A stretch of DNA of 64,000 nucleotides from Cerina litoralis (GCA_022008415.1 JAIRBC010000016.1:1-64000); one strand, 5' to 3'; counted from the stretch's first letter, positions 1 through 9,410 are shown. A program made the numbers and translations. Notes: a model not told the origin generated them from the sequence alone.

Positions 1-1196
1 ACGGTCGTGCCCCCCGATACCGCGTTGTTCAGGGTCACCGTAAAGACCATGTTGCCCCCGGCGACGTCCTCGGCCACCGTGGCGTCCGCTATCGAGAGGC
101 TCGCCGTATCATCATTGGTAAAGCTACTCGTGCCTACATTATCCGGATTTGGGGCTAAAACAGCATTAGCACTTGGATTACTTAAGGTTACTGTTACTGG
201 CTCGTCTGGTTCAAGTACCAAATCCCCGTTGGTGGTTACATCAATGGTTTGGGTCAACACCGTGGTGCCATCCAAAAAAGTCAATGTATTGGATGTGCCA
301 TTCTCGTTGCCCCCGCTGATCGTATAGTTAACCCTTACTTGTGCGGTAGGATCCGCTTGATCAATACCCACAGTAAACGTCAAAGTTTGCACGTTACTAT
401 TCCCTTCCGGAACTGACGGAGGGTCGTCGATTCTTATGGTTACAAGATCATCATTCTGTATTGTATAGGTCGTCGTGGTCGGTGGTGCAAGAATCGCATC
501 ACCCGTGGGCGAGGTAAGGGATAACACCACCGTTTCGTTGGGCTCCACGACCGCATCACCTGTTATCGTCAGTCCGAGAGGTATCGTACCATTAGTATAA
601 ATCCCTGCGGGGATGGTGATCGTAGGGCTAGCAAGGGCATAGTCCGCCGCAGTGGCCGTGCCGCCAGTGGTCAGACTCACAGTGGTCGGGTTCACCACAG
701 TGCCGTTCACCAATAGTGTTGGGATCCCCGTCCCTGCGTTCTCCGGGCCAGAGCCCGCCGCTGAGGAAAAAGCTACCGTAGCGCCATCGTTATCCTTGAT
801 GGTCACAGTGGCAGTGTTGTTCGGTGGAGGGGCAATTGAACCTAATCCCGAGGCCGAAGTTAGAGTAACAATTACCGTCTCATCACCTTCAATATTAGCA
901 TCGTCCACAATACCAGTAACATCTATAAAATTCTCAGAAGTTCCAGCTACAATTCCAGAAAGTGTTATCGTTCCCGATAAGGCCGTATAATCTCCGCCTG
1001 GGTTTGCAGTTCCACTAACCGTATAGTTTACAGTAATATCAGGTGATACTACTGTAAAAAAAGTAAATACCCTAAACTGACCCGGGACACTACCCGATTC
1101 CAAAGCGGTCGGAACATTAGCTTGAATTGAAACCGTCTGTCCTTGAACAGCCACACCCAAAAGCAAAAAAATAAGCACGGCAAGGCCTTTGAACAT
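1..1196 (-). CDS. Calx-beta repeat surface protein, C-terminus cut by window edge
   Basis: The reading frame opens at the ATG at 1196 with MFKGLAVLIFLLLGVAV, a clear signal peptide, and runs off the left end of the window without a stop. About 398 residues are visible. After the signal they are made of beta-rich repeats with the recurring motif D-x(0-2)-E-P/G-x-E-x-V-x-V-x-L, as in VEPNETVVLSLTSPTG and LEPDEPVTVTLSNPS, spaced by TATVTIKDND-type strands. This is the Calx-beta pattern. Such proteins in Flavobacteriia are usually very large, secreted and calcium-binding, and often exported by the type IX system. The C-terminal sorting domain that would show this lies outside the window. The porP/sprF-like gene 2 kb away fits but does not prove the link. 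Confidence 0.85.
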   Translation of the reverse strand, partial: MFKGLAVLIFLLLGVAVQGQTVSIQANVPTALESGSVPGQFRVFTFFTVVSPDITVNYTVSGTANPGGDYTALSGTITLSGIVAGTSENFIDVTGIVDDANIEGDETVIVTLTSASGLGSIAPPPNNTATVTIKDNDGATVAFSSAAGSGPENAGTGIPTLLVNGTVVNPTTVSLTTGGTATAADYALASPTITIPAGIYTNGTIPLGLTITGDAVVEPNETVVLSLTSPTGDAILAPPTTTTYTIQNDDLVTIRIDDPPSVPEGNSNVQTLTFTVGIDQADPTAQVRVNYTISGGNENGTSNTLTFLDGTTVLTQTIDVTTNGDLVLEPDEPVTVTLSNPSANAVLAPNPDNVGTSSFTNDDTASLSIADATVAEDVAGGNMVFTVTLNNAVSGGTT

Positions 1197-1402
1197 TTTG
1201 TTCTTGTTAAAAAAGAAAGTTTGGCAAAGATTCCTTATGCTCACGGTCTGTTGGTTACGATTATTGTTATTGTGGTACTGTCCTACAAATGACACCAAAA
1301 TTAGTTCCCAATATTAAGAAAAAAACCTCCATCCCCCTAATGATCTAGGTCAAATATGGGTTAATCGGTTGAAAAGTAAAAAAAGTGAAAGAATGTGTAT
1401 CC

Positions 1403-2287
1403 TTAGCCGATTTCAGCAGAAGCGACCTCGGCTTCTGGATGGATTTTTTTGACCAAGCCCTGCAGTACTTTTCCCGGACCGACTTCCACAAAGAAACCAG
1501 CACCGTCCCGGGCCATTTTCTGTACACTTTGGGTCCACCTAACGGGTGCCGTAAGCTGGGAGATCAGATTCATTTGAATGTCGTCTGGCTCGGTTACCGC
1601 CGAGGCATTTACATTTTGATAAATGGGACATGTTGGAGCCTTAAAATTTGTGTTCTTTATAGCGGCCGCTAATTGTTCCCTTGCAGGCTCCATCAAGGGG
1701 GAATGGAAGGCGCCACCTACCGGGAGCACCAAAGCCCGTCGCGCTCCGGCCTCCTTTAGCTTTTCACAGGCCAGTTTTATGGCTTCCACCTCTCCGGAAA
1801 TCACCAACTGTCCCGGGCAATTGTAATTAGCGGGGACCACTATTCCCGGAATTTCCGAACATATTTTTTCTACTATGGGGTCTTCCAGTCCCAACACGGC
1901 AGCCATGGTACCGGGCTTCAACTCGCAAGCCTTTTGCATCGCCGTGGCACGCTGGGATACCAGTTTGAGTCCGTCCTCAAAATTTAGGCTGCCATTGGCC
2001 ACCAAGGCGGAGAATTCGCCCAAGGAATGACCGGCCACCATATCTGGCTTAAAACCATCGCCCATGACCTTGCCCAAAACAACGGAGTGTAAAAAAATAG
2101 CAGGCTGGGTAACCTTGGTCTGTTTTAGGTCTTCCGCACTGCCTTCGAACATGATGTCGGTAATGGAAAAGCCCAATATTTCATTCGCGCTTTCAAAAAG
2201 TTCTTGAGCCACGGGATACTTTTCATAGAGATCCAAGCCCATTCCGGTAAACTGTGCCCCCTGTCCGGGGAAAATATATGCTTTCAT
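1403..2287 (-). CDS. fabD: Malonyl-CoA:ACP transacylase FabD
   Basis: The 294-residue protein transfers malonyl from CoA to acyl carrier protein, the first committed step feeding type II fatty acid elongation in the cytoplasm. The N-terminus has the family signature FPGQGAQ (residues 6-12), and the nucleophile elbow GHSLGEFSAL follows near residue 92. The conserved Arg (SQRATAMQ) and His (AFHSPLM) of the catalytic dyad region are present. The length is normal. The gene stands alone: 294 bp without genes lie upstream, and the gamma-carbonic-anhydrase-like gene beyond is separately spaced. Identification is secure. Confidence 0.97.
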   Translation of the reverse strand: MKAYIFPGQGAQFTGMGLDLYEKYPVAQELFESANEILGFSITDIMFEGSAEDLKQTKVTQPAIFLHSVVLGKVMGDGFKPDMVAGHSLGEFSALVANGSLNFEDGLKLVSQRATAMQKACELKPGTMAAVLGLEDPIVEKICSEIPGIVVPANYNCPGQLVISGEVEAIKLACEKLKEAGARRALVLPVGGAFHSPLMEPAREQLAAAIKNTNFKAPTCPIYQNVNASAVTEPDDIQMNLISQLTAPVRWTQSVQKMARDGAGFFVEVGPGKVLQGLVKKIHPEAEVASAEIG

Positions 2288-2306
2288 CTGTTGGAATTTA
2301 TCAGGG

Positions 2307-2314
2307 CAAAAATA
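2307..2314 (-). promoter_or_regulatory. Possible -7 element upstream of fabD
   Basis: The minus strand reads TATTTTTG here, matching the Bacteroidota -7 consensus TAnnTTTG, about 20 nt upstream of the fabD start. No clean -33 TTTG is visible at the usual 19-21 nt spacing, so this is only a candidate. The rest of the interval up to 2581 is low-complexity TTGTTGG/TCAAGG-type sequence with no gene. Confidence 0.3.
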
Positions 2315-2581
2315 GGTAATTTTTGTTGATTGTTGTCGGTTGTTGGTTGTTGGCTAAGTGTTGCGGGTCAAGGGTGAAAAAATCATAACTCTGAACCCAT
2401 AACTTTTTTTTTGGCAAAGGGCAAAGGGCAAAACAAAAAAACTAACCTCCTAAACACATAATCCAATAATCCATTTATTTGTTTTCCTTTGTCATGATTC
2501 TTGGCTCTTGACTCTAAGATATTGTTGATGGTCGATACTAAATTATAAACATCAGACCACGAACAGAAAAACACCGAACCC

Positions 2582-3091
2582 TTATTTGGACCAACTGGAA
2601 TAGGTTACATAGGCTGCCGCGATACGGTCTATTTCCCCTTTACTGAGGTCTGGATCTACATCCTTGATTTTTTTGGCGGGCATTCCGGCAAATACAGATC
2701 CCGAAGGAACATGGGTTCCCACAGTTAGCACCGCCCCTGCGGCAATTATGCTATTGCTTTCCACTATACAATTGTCCATGATGATGCTCCCCATCCCCAC
2801 CAAGACATTATCGTGTATGGTACAACCGTGAACTATGGCATTGTGGCCAATGGAAACGTTATTGCCAATTGTTGTCGGGGATTTTTGATAGGTACAATGA
2901 ACCACGGCCCCATCCTGTACATTTACCCTATTGCCCATTTTTATAAAATGGACATCTCCCCGCACTACGGCATTGAACCAAATACTGCATTCGTCGCCCA
3001 TGGTCACATCGCCCACAATCGCAGCATTTTCAGCAATAAAGCAATCCTTTCCCATTTGGGGCGACTTACCTTTAATGGTTTTCAAAATCAT
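2582..3091 (-). CDS. Gamma-carbonic-anhydrase-like hexapeptide-repeat protein
   Basis: The 169-residue protein is almost wholly a left-handed beta-helix of hexapeptide repeats, for example IVGDVTMGDECSIWFNAVVR and IGHNAIVHGCTIHDNVLVG. It has the YrdA/PaaY/CaiE-type end AGMPAKKI. The metal-binding histidines expected for gamma-class carbonic anhydrases are visible in VVHCTY, IGHNAIVHG, so a zinc site is likely. Members are trimeric, and some are carbonic anhydrases while others have no proven activity. Function here is inferred from family only. The gene has no obvious operon partner; fabD lies about 290 bp downstream. Confidence 0.9.
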   Translation of the reverse strand: MILKTIKGKSPQMGKDCFIAENAAIVGDVTMGDECSIWFNAVVRGDVHFIKMGNRVNVQDGAVVHCTYQKSPTTIGNNVSIGHNAIVHGCTIHDNVLVGMGSIIMDNCIVESNSIIAAGAVLTVGTHVPSGSVFAGMPAKKIKDVDPDLSKGEIDRIAAAYVTYSSWSK

Positions 3092-3149
3092 GTTCGAAGA
3101 TAATCAGAATTGGAGATCCGGGCAACAGAACTTTGGTTAAAAAGGACTC

Positions 3150-4142
3150 TTAATTCACAGCGGGACATTTACAATCGTACCGTTTTTCGGATGGCTGGCC
3201 AAAGTCATAGCCCAAGGTAATTTGGTGAAAGCCGCCATTGTCATAGCGTATATCTCCCATTTGGTAGGAATAATTGTAGGAAATCATAAAATTCTTGTAG
3301 TTGACTCCCACTATCGGGGTAATAAGTTGAAGGCGCTGATATCCAAAATTCCCATCGGCCAAATATTGGACCCCATCAAACCCCTGCCGGTACGACAACC
3401 CCGCCCAAACCTTGCCAAAATCGACATCGCGGTAGACCTTGGCATTAAAATCCATTGTCTTTTCCTCGGTAAATTCGGTTACTTGAAGAAGCACCGATGG
3501 TTCTAATTGCCAAATGTCCTTACCAAACACATATCCTAAGGAAAACAAATACCTTCTTAAGTTGTCGAACTCGATCGCAGAATACAGGTCACGGCCGCTG
3601 CCCAGCACGTTGAGAACCGCAAAGTGGGCGTAAAATTCCATCAAATTATAGGACATCCCCAAGTCTAAATTAAAATAGCTGACGCTATTTTTGCCACCGG
3701 TTATGACCGGATCCGGAATGACCGAAACAAATTCACTTTCATCTAAATTGCTTTGCAAAACCCCTACATTGACCCCAAAAGACAACTGATTTAAGACCCT
3801 GGGATCGCTAGAAAACTGCAAATGATGGGCGTAGGATACTTTGACCCCCGTTTGGGAGTGGTAGCCGTTGGCATCATTGAAGAAAATTGCCCCTACCCCG
3901 CTTTTCGCCCCAATCCTTGAATTGAAGTTTAACGTTTGGAGATTTGGCGCCTCGTCCACATTGAACCACTGTTTTCTTATGGTACCCCGAATTTTTGTAC
4001 CCTGGCTTATTCCAGCCATGGAAGGATATACCAGATAGTAGTTATCGGACAAATAGTCAAAATATACGGGAATTCCTTCCTGTGCGTACGACCGAAGTCC
4101 AATAGCAAGGAATGAAAGCGCAATCAGTAGCTTAGGTTTCAT
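3150..4142 (-). CDS. PorP/SprF family type IX secretion membrane protein
   Basis: The 330-residue protein has a signal peptide (LIALSFLAIGLRSYAQ) and then the outer-membrane barrel pattern of the PorP/SprF family. Recognisable marks are PVYFDYLSDNYYLVYPSMAG at the start of the mature part, the RKQW box, GVGAIFFND, and a C-terminal strand series ending in ITLGYDFG. In Flavobacteriia such genes accompany T9SS substrates such as SprB-like adhesins. Here the only large surface protein nearby is the Calx-beta gene at the window edge, separated by two housekeeping genes, so this copy looks solitary. Role in secretion or gliding is family inference. Confidence 0.9.
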   Translation of the reverse strand: MKPKLLIALSFLAIGLRSYAQEGIPVYFDYLSDNYYLVYPSMAGISQGTKIRGTIRKQWFNVDEAPNLQTLNFNSRIGAKSGVGAIFFNDANGYHSQTGVKVSYAHHLQFSSDPRVLNQLSFGVNVGVLQSNLDESEFVSVIPDPVITGGKNSVSYFNLDLGMSYNLMEFYAHFAVLNVLGSGRDLYSAIEFDNLRRYLFSLGYVFGKDIWQLEPSVLLQVTEFTEEKTMDFNAKVYRDVDFGKVWAGLSYRQGFDGVQYLADGNFGYQRLQLITPIVGVNYKNFMISYNYSYQMGDIRYDNGGFHQITLGYDFGQPSEKRYDCKCPAVN

Positions 4143-4598
4143 CCAAGAGATGGGGTAAGGATGTTAGTTTTGAACTAATATTTACTAGTTCTTCGTTCAA
4201 ATATATAATATAACGGATGAAATACCACATTATTGCAACTTTTGGCCATACGTGGGCACGTTTGGCTATTGGCTTCGTTATTGATCGGTCTGACCATACG
4301 CCTACCGCCTCGCACAATACGCAAAAATAGAATAAACATTGGCAAAAAAAGTAAAGGAATTGCCTAGGGCCTTTCAAATCCTATTATATAAAACGCAAGA
4401 TACGCCTGGCCGAACGGTTTATCGTTAATTTGTTTACCGGATGCCTTGCTTACAGCGCATAGCGATGGGCACGAAGACCAAAACCAAGAAGATACCAAAA
4501 CCGGATTACATATAGCACAAATCTACCCACAAACCCATGGCCGTAAAAATGGGCCATATCTTATAAATCCTTCGTATTTTTGTAAAAATCTAAATCCC
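4143..4598. other. Divergent intergenic region between porP/sprF and nfu
   Basis: This 456 bp gap separates divergently transcribed genes. It must hold promoters for both. On the minus strand TATATTTG at 4205-4198 matches the -7 consensus for the porP/sprF gene, 56 nt before its ATG. No gene with convincing coding character is present. Confidence 0.5.
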
Positions 4599-5501
4599 AT
4601 GAAGGAATTCACTATCACCGTTGTACCTACCAACCGGCCTACCATACTGAAATTTGAGACCAACCAATTTATCGTCAAGAACGACAACTACGAATTTAAA
4701 AATATTGACGAGGCCAAGACATCGCCATTAGCCCGACAATTGTTCTATCTTCCGTTTATTAAGACCGTTTATATCTCGAGTAATTTTATAGCCTTGGAAC
4801 GTTATGAAATTGTTGAATGGGACGATGTAAAGGATGAAGTGGCCCAACAATTGGTCGAATATTTAAATGCAGGGGAACCAATCGTGTTAGAGGATGAAAA
4901 CAAACAAAAGGCTCCTATTACCGTTTATGCCGAAGTCACACCCAACCCTTCCGTGATGAAATTCGTTGCCAATAAAAAGCTGGTGCCCACAACCTTTGAA
5001 TTCAAGAACATAGACGAGGCAAAAAACTCGCAATTGGCAAAACAATTGTTTCAGCTCCCGTTTGTAAAAGAGGTTTTCCTGGATGAGAATTACGTTTCGG
5101 TCAGCAAATATGACGTAACCGATTGGGACGACATCACCATGGAACTTCGGGAATTTATCCGAAATTTCATCGCTGATGGAAAGGAGGTGGTCAGTGCTGA
5201 GAGCGTTCAAACGAAAACTGCCGAGTCTCCCGGAAAACAACCGGTAGGCGAAGATTTGGACGATACCTCCAAACAGATCATGAATATCCTGGAAGAATAC
5301 GTTAAACCGGCAGTAGCAATGGATGGAGGTAATATTCTATTTAAATCCTATGAGCCCGAAAACAAGAAGGTAAACGTTATCCTACAAGGTGCCTGCAGCG
5401 GTTGTCCGTCCTCTACCTTCACCCTGAAAAACGGAATAGAGAATATCTTGAAAAACATGATGGGCGAAATGGTTCAAGAAGTTGTTGCCGTAAATGGGTG
5501 A
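4599..5501 (+). CDS. Nfu-type Fe-S scaffold with duplicated N-terminal domain
   Basis: The protein carries a C-terminal NifU-like domain (about residues 220-300) with the Fe-S binding CxxC in GACSGCPSST. Two tandem copies of the Nfu N-terminal domain precede it. Copy one is near residues 1-85 (TILKFETNQFIV, NIDEAKTSPLARQLF) and copy two near 105-190 (SVMKFVANKKLV, NIDEAKNSQLAKQLF). It should assemble and deliver Fe-S clusters in the cytoplasm. The ATG at 4599 is preferred over an upstream in-frame start at 4446 because homology begins at MKEFTITVVPTNRP and the preceding 51 codons are not protein-like. The N-domain duplication is common in Bacteroidota. The gene is plus-strand and monocistronic. 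Confidence 0.93.
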   Translation: MKEFTITVVPTNRPTILKFETNQFIVKNDNYEFKNIDEAKTSPLARQLFYLPFIKTVYISSNFIALERYEIVEWDDVKDEVAQQLVEYLNAGEPIVLEDENKQKAPITVYAEVTPNPSVMKFVANKKLVPTTFEFKNIDEAKNSQLAKQLFQLPFVKEVFLDENYVSVSKYDVTDWDDITMELREFIRNFIADGKEVVSAESVQTKTAESPGKQPVGEDLDDTSKQIMNILEEYVKPAVAMDGGNILFKSYEPENKKVNVILQGACSGCPSSTFTLKNGIENILKNMMGEMVQEVVAVNG

Positions 5502-5512
5502 ATAAGTCCAAG

Positions 5513-5567
5513 CGGAAGTTCAAACTCAAATTCAATCCCGATAATTAACGGGACAAATTCAAACATT
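5513..5567. repeat. Dispersed palindrome-centred repeat, copy 1
   Basis: Just after nfu lies a stretch of TTCAAACTCAAATTC-type sequence centred on the near-palindrome TCCCGATAATTAACGGGA. The same element in opposite orientation follows tsaB at 7138-7190 with a perfect palindrome core. Both sit directly at gene 3' ends, so they may act as terminators or be a REP-like family. Confidence 0.6.
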
Positions 5568-5716
5568 TGGCCATGCCCTATACGCTAATCGCCGTAACCT
5601 TTCTGTGTTCGGCGAACTGTTTGGATAGCACCGGAAATCTTTAAATTCACCTCCAAAATTTTAGCCATTGCGTTTTTAATTCGTTAACTTTAACAAAATC
5701 ATAAAAACAATATATC

Positions 5717-5917
5717 ATGGCAGTATTAAAAGTTATAGAAATTTTGGCCAATTCTGACAAAGGTTGGGAAGATGCCGCTAAAAATGCAGTGTCGCACGCT
5801 TCAAAATCGGTAAAGAATATTCGGTCCGTTTATATTCACGAACAGAGTGCTACGGTAAAGGACGGAAAAATAGATAACTATCGGGTAAATGTGAAAATCA
5901 CTTTTGAAGTGAACTAA
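5717..5917 (+). CDS. Dodecin family flavin-binding protein
   Basis: The 66-residue protein has the typical dodecin length and pattern. It begins MAVLKVIEILANSDKGWEDA, then has the conserved helix AVSHASKSVKNI and the strand VNVKITFEVN at the C-terminus. Dodecins form hollow dodecamers that store or sequester riboflavin or FMN in the cytoplasm. The usual flavin-stacking tryptophan is present in KGWEDA. The gene is monocistronic and followed by a strong terminator. Confidence 0.93.
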   Translation: MAVLKVIEILANSDKGWEDAAKNAVSHASKSVKNIRSVYIHEQSATVKDGKIDNYRVNVKITFEVN

Positions 5918-5941
5918 GGACCCGCTTTGCAAGCATTTTTT

Positions 5942-5967
5942 AAGTGTCCTAACGGACACTTTTTTTT
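5942..5967 (+). terminator. Rho-independent terminator of dodecin
   Basis: An 8-bp perfect stem AAGTGTCC / GGACACTT with a TAAC loop is followed by a run of eight T. It lies 25 bp after the dodecin stop codon. Confidence 0.93.
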
Positions 5968-6100
5968 GGCCCATTGGGCGGCACACTAACCTGGACCTTC
6001 TTCTGCTTCAATACAAAAATAATATCGAGGATTAACCAATTTTTGCAGGAATCAACGATTTTTAGTTGCTTTGCAAAGAACACTCAAAACAATAGCACTT

Positions 6101-6931
6101 ATGGAAATACTAGACAACTCTAAGGAATATTTGGAAAAAGCAATGTCATGGGCCTGGGAACTACTTCCCAGTCTAATTTCCGCGATTCTCATATTGGTTA
6201 TTGGGCTATGGATCGTTAGGTTTATAAACAGATTGGTAAGAAGATTTTTCGAAAAGAAGGATTATGATTTAGCCTTGGAGAGTTTCCTGCAAAGTTTTAT
6301 CAACATCACCTTAAAAGTAGTATTATTTGTACTGGTCATTACCCAATTGGGCGTTCAATCATCCTCCCTAATTGCTATCGTCGCTTCTGCTGGTTTGGCG
6401 GTCGGCTTGGCCTTGCAGGGGTCTCTTGCCAATTTTGCCGGCGGGGTGCTCATTCTGTTGTTCAAACCGTTTAAGATCGGAGATTTTATCTCGGCCCAAG
6501 GGGTAGATGGGACGGTGAAGGAAATCACCATCTTTACCACTAAGATCAGTACTTTTGGAAATCAAATCGCCATTGTTCCCAACGGACAATTGTCCAACAA
6601 CAACATCATTAACTACAATGCCCAGAACACGCGACGGGATAAAATAGGCGTGGGGATCGGTTACGATTCCAATATTAAGAAAGCCAAGGAAATCTTATTG
6701 GAGATTTGTGCAGAGGATGGGAATATTCTTAAGGATCCGGCACCCGAAGTCTATGTGGAAGCCTTGGCCGACAGCTCGATCAACCTTTCACTTCGATTTT
6801 GGGCCAAGAACGAAAACTTTTGGGCAGCGCATTTTCACGTTCTGGAAGAGCTAAAATATCGTTTTGATGCAGCCGATATCGATATTCCTTACCCACAAAG
6901 GGTCTTACACAATATGCCGGTAAAGGGTTGA
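6101..6931 (+). CDS. Small-conductance mechanosensitive channel (MscS family)
   Basis: The 276-residue protein forms a membrane pressure valve. Three transmembrane helices are visible: LLPSLISAILILVIGLWIV, VVLFVLVITQLGV, and the pore-lining TM3 with the glycine/alanine pattern IVASAGLAVGLALQGSLAN. The beta domain follows (FKIGDFISAQGVDGTVKEI, IVPNGQLSNNNIIN), then the alpha/beta cytoplasmic domain. The ATG at 6101 is chosen; a TTG 30 nt upstream is also open but adds residues not typical of the family. The gene is monocistronic. Confidence 0.94.
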   Translation: MEILDNSKEYLEKAMSWAWELLPSLISAILILVIGLWIVRFINRLVRRFFEKKDYDLALESFLQSFINITLKVVLFVLVITQLGVQSSSLIAIVASAGLAVGLALQGSLANFAGGVLILLFKPFKIGDFISAQGVDGTVKEITIFTTKISTFGNQIAIVPNGQLSNNNIINYNAQNTRRDKIGVGIGYDSNIKKAKEILLEICAEDGNILKDPAPEVYVEALADSSINLSLRFWAKNENFWAAHFHVLEELKYRFDAADIDIPYPQRVLHNMPVKG

Positions 6932-7137
6932 TGGTTGAGGGAAAATACAAAATTAGAAATACGAAACCAGAAGTTGTCGGTGCACAGTTGCAGTTGGCAG
7001 ATTTGTTCAAGGTTTAAAGTTCAAGGTTTTTCGTTGAGGGTTGAGGGACTGTACATGCCTAAATAGCATTGACTGGTTTCAGTTGGTTGTTAATTGTTAA
7101 AATAAAAAACTAAACTCATAATCTCATTAACTTTTTA

Positions 7138-7190
7138 TGAATTTGAGTTTGTCCCGATAATTATCGGGATTGAGTTTGAATTTGAACTTT
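7138..7190. repeat. Dispersed palindrome-centred repeat, copy 2
   Basis: The perfect palindrome TCCCGATAATTATCGGGA at 7152-7169 is flanked by ATTTGAGTTTG and GAGTTTGAATTTG arms. It is the reverse-complement counterpart of the element at 5513-5567. It lies directly downstream of tsaB. The rest of 6932-7195 is low-complexity and has no gene. Confidence 0.65.
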
Positions 7191-7195
7191 CCTCC

Positions 7196-7867
7196 CTACC
7201 GTTTACCCTGTAAGATAAAATCTTTGAGATAATAAGGCTCAAAATAGGCCATGTCCTCAACATCCTGCCTGATATATTTTAGGTGGGAAAGGCGGGACAT
7301 TTCCCGCGCTGAGGGCACTATCTCGGTGTCAAATTCAAAATTGGGATAGGATAACGTTTCCCTGCATTTGAGGGCACCACTTCCCAACACCAGTACTTTT
7401 CCCTTATCCGCGTATTCCCGGAAGGAATTTTCGGTAATTATCTCCGCCCTGGTTTCCCTTAACCTATCAAAATTTTTGTCGAAAACGGCCGAATAGACTT
7501 CCATACGCCTGGCATCCAGTACCGGGATTACGAAATCGAAGTCGTCCGTCTTTTTTTGATGGGCCATATTTTCCAATGTAGGGACGGAGATCAACGGTAG
7601 ATCTAGGGAAAAACACAATCCCTTGGCTGCCGACACCCCGATCCGAAGCCCCGTATAGGAACCGGGACCCTTGCTCACCGCAACAGCATCCAGATCTGGA
7701 AAAGTAAGGGAAGTGGCATCCAACACCTCCTTGATAAAATTGTGTAATTCCTCGGCATGGGAGTAGTTGGCACTGTTGTGCTCCTTTAAAAAGAGAAGAT
7801 TTCCAGCCCTTGCAACGCTCACCGAACAATTGGTCGTAGAGGTCTCTAAATTAAGAATCGAAGCCAT
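7196..7867 (-). CDS. tsaB: TsaB, tRNA threonylcarbamoyladenosine synthesis subunit
   Basis: The 223-residue protein has the ASKHA fold start MASILNLETSTTNCSVSV and the diagnostic KGPGSYTGLRIGVSAAKGL near residues 66-84, followed by the ISVPTLE motif. TsaB pairs with TsaD and TsaE to make t6A37 in tRNAs that read ANN codons. It has lost the catalytic role of TsaD and acts as a dimerisation subunit. Length is normal for the short TsaB form. No other tsa gene is nearby. Confidence 0.95.
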   Translation of the reverse strand: MASILNLETSTTNCSVSVARAGNLLFLKEHNSANYSHAEELHNFIKEVLDATSLTFPDLDAVAVSKGPGSYTGLRIGVSAAKGLCFSLDLPLISVPTLENMAHQKKTDDFDFVIPVLDARRMEVYSAVFDKNFDRLRETRAEIITENSFREYADKGKVLVLGSGALKCRETLSYPNFEFDTEIVPSAREMSRLSHLKYIRQDVEDMAYFEPYYLKDFILQGKR

Positions 7868-7874
7868 AAGTGCG

Positions 7875-7882
7875 CAAAGATA
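7875..7882 (-). promoter_or_regulatory. Possible -7 element upstream of tsaB
   Basis: The minus strand reads TATCTTTG, a full match to TAnnTTTG, 8 nt before the tsaB start codon. That would leave a very short leader. No convincing -33 TTTG is seen. Confidence 0.25.
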
Positions 7883-7909
7883 AGATTTTGCGGGATGCTG
7901 GTTGGAAAA

Positions 7910-9250
7910 TCAATTCAGCACGATCGGGATCCCAAAGTAGTATTCCAACACCTTGAGCCTAAAAATGTAGTTGTATTTGGCACTGATAACCTGTGCTTCT
8001 GCATCGTCTACCCGGGTTTGGGCCTGGCTGTAATCGAAGGCGTTCATAAGGCCCGCATCGTATTTTTCCTTGGAATAATCGTACGCCAGGCGCCGTGCCT
8101 CCAATGTCTTCAGGGCAGCCTCATAGGCTTTGGAATAGCTTTTTACGTCTACATACGATTGGTTGACGTTGGTCTCCAGCGTTAATTTATCCTGTTGCAA
8201 TTGCAGTTCGGCTTTTTTGACGGAGATCCTGGACCTTTCCACACTGTTCCTCACGCTAAACCCGTTGAAAATAGGAATGTTTATTTGGGCTCCATAGGAG
8301 ATTCCATCGTTAAGCCATAACTGATCCTTGAAACCGATCAAATCGCCCGTTACGGGATCGTAGTTTTGATCGGAATAACGGGTGTTGTAATTGACAAATG
8401 CAGAAAGCGTGGGATAATACGCCCCTTTTGCAATTTCCAAATCCTTGTTGGCCAAATCTACATTGGCCTCTGAAAATTTAATGTCCTCCCTAAACGTCAA
8501 TGCCTTTTCGTAAATTTCCTTTGAAGAATTGTTCAGAATATCGGATGGTGGCACTTCAAATGTTTCATCGGAAATATCAAAATTTTCATAATCGGTAATC
8601 TGCAGCATCTGGGCCAAGTTGATACGGGAGATCAGCACCATGTTTTCGGCATTGACGATTTGTTGCTCCAAATTGGCTGCCGTGGCTTCGATTTCCAATT
8701 GATCGCCCCTAGGAACCGATCCCGCGGCTACCAGGTCCCTGGTCCGATTTAAGTCCTGGAGGGTACCCTCATATTGGGCTTGATACACCTTTAAGCTCTC
8801 CTTATTGGAAAGAATTTGCAAGTAGGCATTGGCCACGTTCAAGCCAATATCGTCCTTCAGATTCTCCAGTCGGTATTGGTTTGCAATGGCGTTCATTTTA
8901 GCCCGGTTTAACCGGTGTACGTTTCTTAATCCATCAAAAAGGGTAAGACTGGAACCCGCGTTCCCAGATACCGAAAATATGGTACTGGATACCAAGTTGT
9001 TGGTCGTGGGGTCTAATGCAAGGCCGGTATTACCCGAGGCACTCGTAGTGAGATTAAAATCGGGCAACATGGCACCCAAAGCGTCGGACTTGTCGATTTT
9101 TGCGTTTTCTAGATCCAATTCATATTGTTCTATGGTCAGGTTGTTTTCCATGGCGTAATTTACGCACTCCTCCAGGGTCCATTTTCTTTGTTGCCCCAAG
9201 GCAATTGTGATGGAAAAAAGAAACAATAAGATCGATGTTGGTAGTTTCAT
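7910..9250 (-). CDS. TolC family outer membrane efflux protein
   Basis: The 446-residue protein has a signal peptide (LLFLFSITIALGQQ) followed by two repeats of the OEP domain. Typical marks are WTLEECVNYAMENNLTIEQ, the long coiled-coil helices, and GAYYPTLSAFVNY plus QINIPIFNGFSVRN in the second half. It forms the outer-membrane trimeric channel of a tripartite exporter. It is the last gene of the five-gene run that starts with the ABC ATPase at 14072, so it should serve the same MacAB-like pump. A 160-bp gap separates it from the adaptor gene. Confidence 0.95.
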   Translation of the reverse strand: MKLPTSILLFLFSITIALGQQRKWTLEECVNYAMENNLTIEQYELDLENAKIDKSDALGAMLPDFNLTTSASGNTGLALDPTTNNLVSSTIFSVSGNAGSSLTLFDGLRNVHRLNRAKMNAIANQYRLENLKDDIGLNVANAYLQILSNKESLKVYQAQYEGTLQDLNRTRDLVAAGSVPRGDQLEIEATAANLEQQIVNAENMVLISRINLAQMLQITDYENFDISDETFEVPPSDILNNSSKEIYEKALTFREDIKFSEANVDLANKDLEIAKGAYYPTLSAFVNYNTRYSDQNYDPVTGDLIGFKDQLWLNDGISYGAQINIPIFNGFSVRNSVERSRISVKKAELQLQQDKLTLETNVNQSYVDVKSYSKAYEAALKTLEARRLAYDYSKEKYDAGLMNAFDYSQAQTRVDDAEAQVISAKYNYIFRLKVLEYYFGIPIVLN

Positions 9251-9410
9251 TTAAGTTAAATTATATCAAAGGTTTGATTTGAAAATTTGCTGTTATAGTC
9301 GTTCCGACCACTAAATTAACTGGAATCAGGAGTCAAGAGACTAGACCAGAAGGCCTGCAACCCCATCAAACGGTTCCTATTTCGGTCCTCGACCCTATTC
9401 TAGTGTTAAG

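Noticed and set aside
2383..2574. Open frame of 63 codons between fabD and the hexapeptide gene
   Set aside because: Low-complexity intergenic sequence with no protein-like features.
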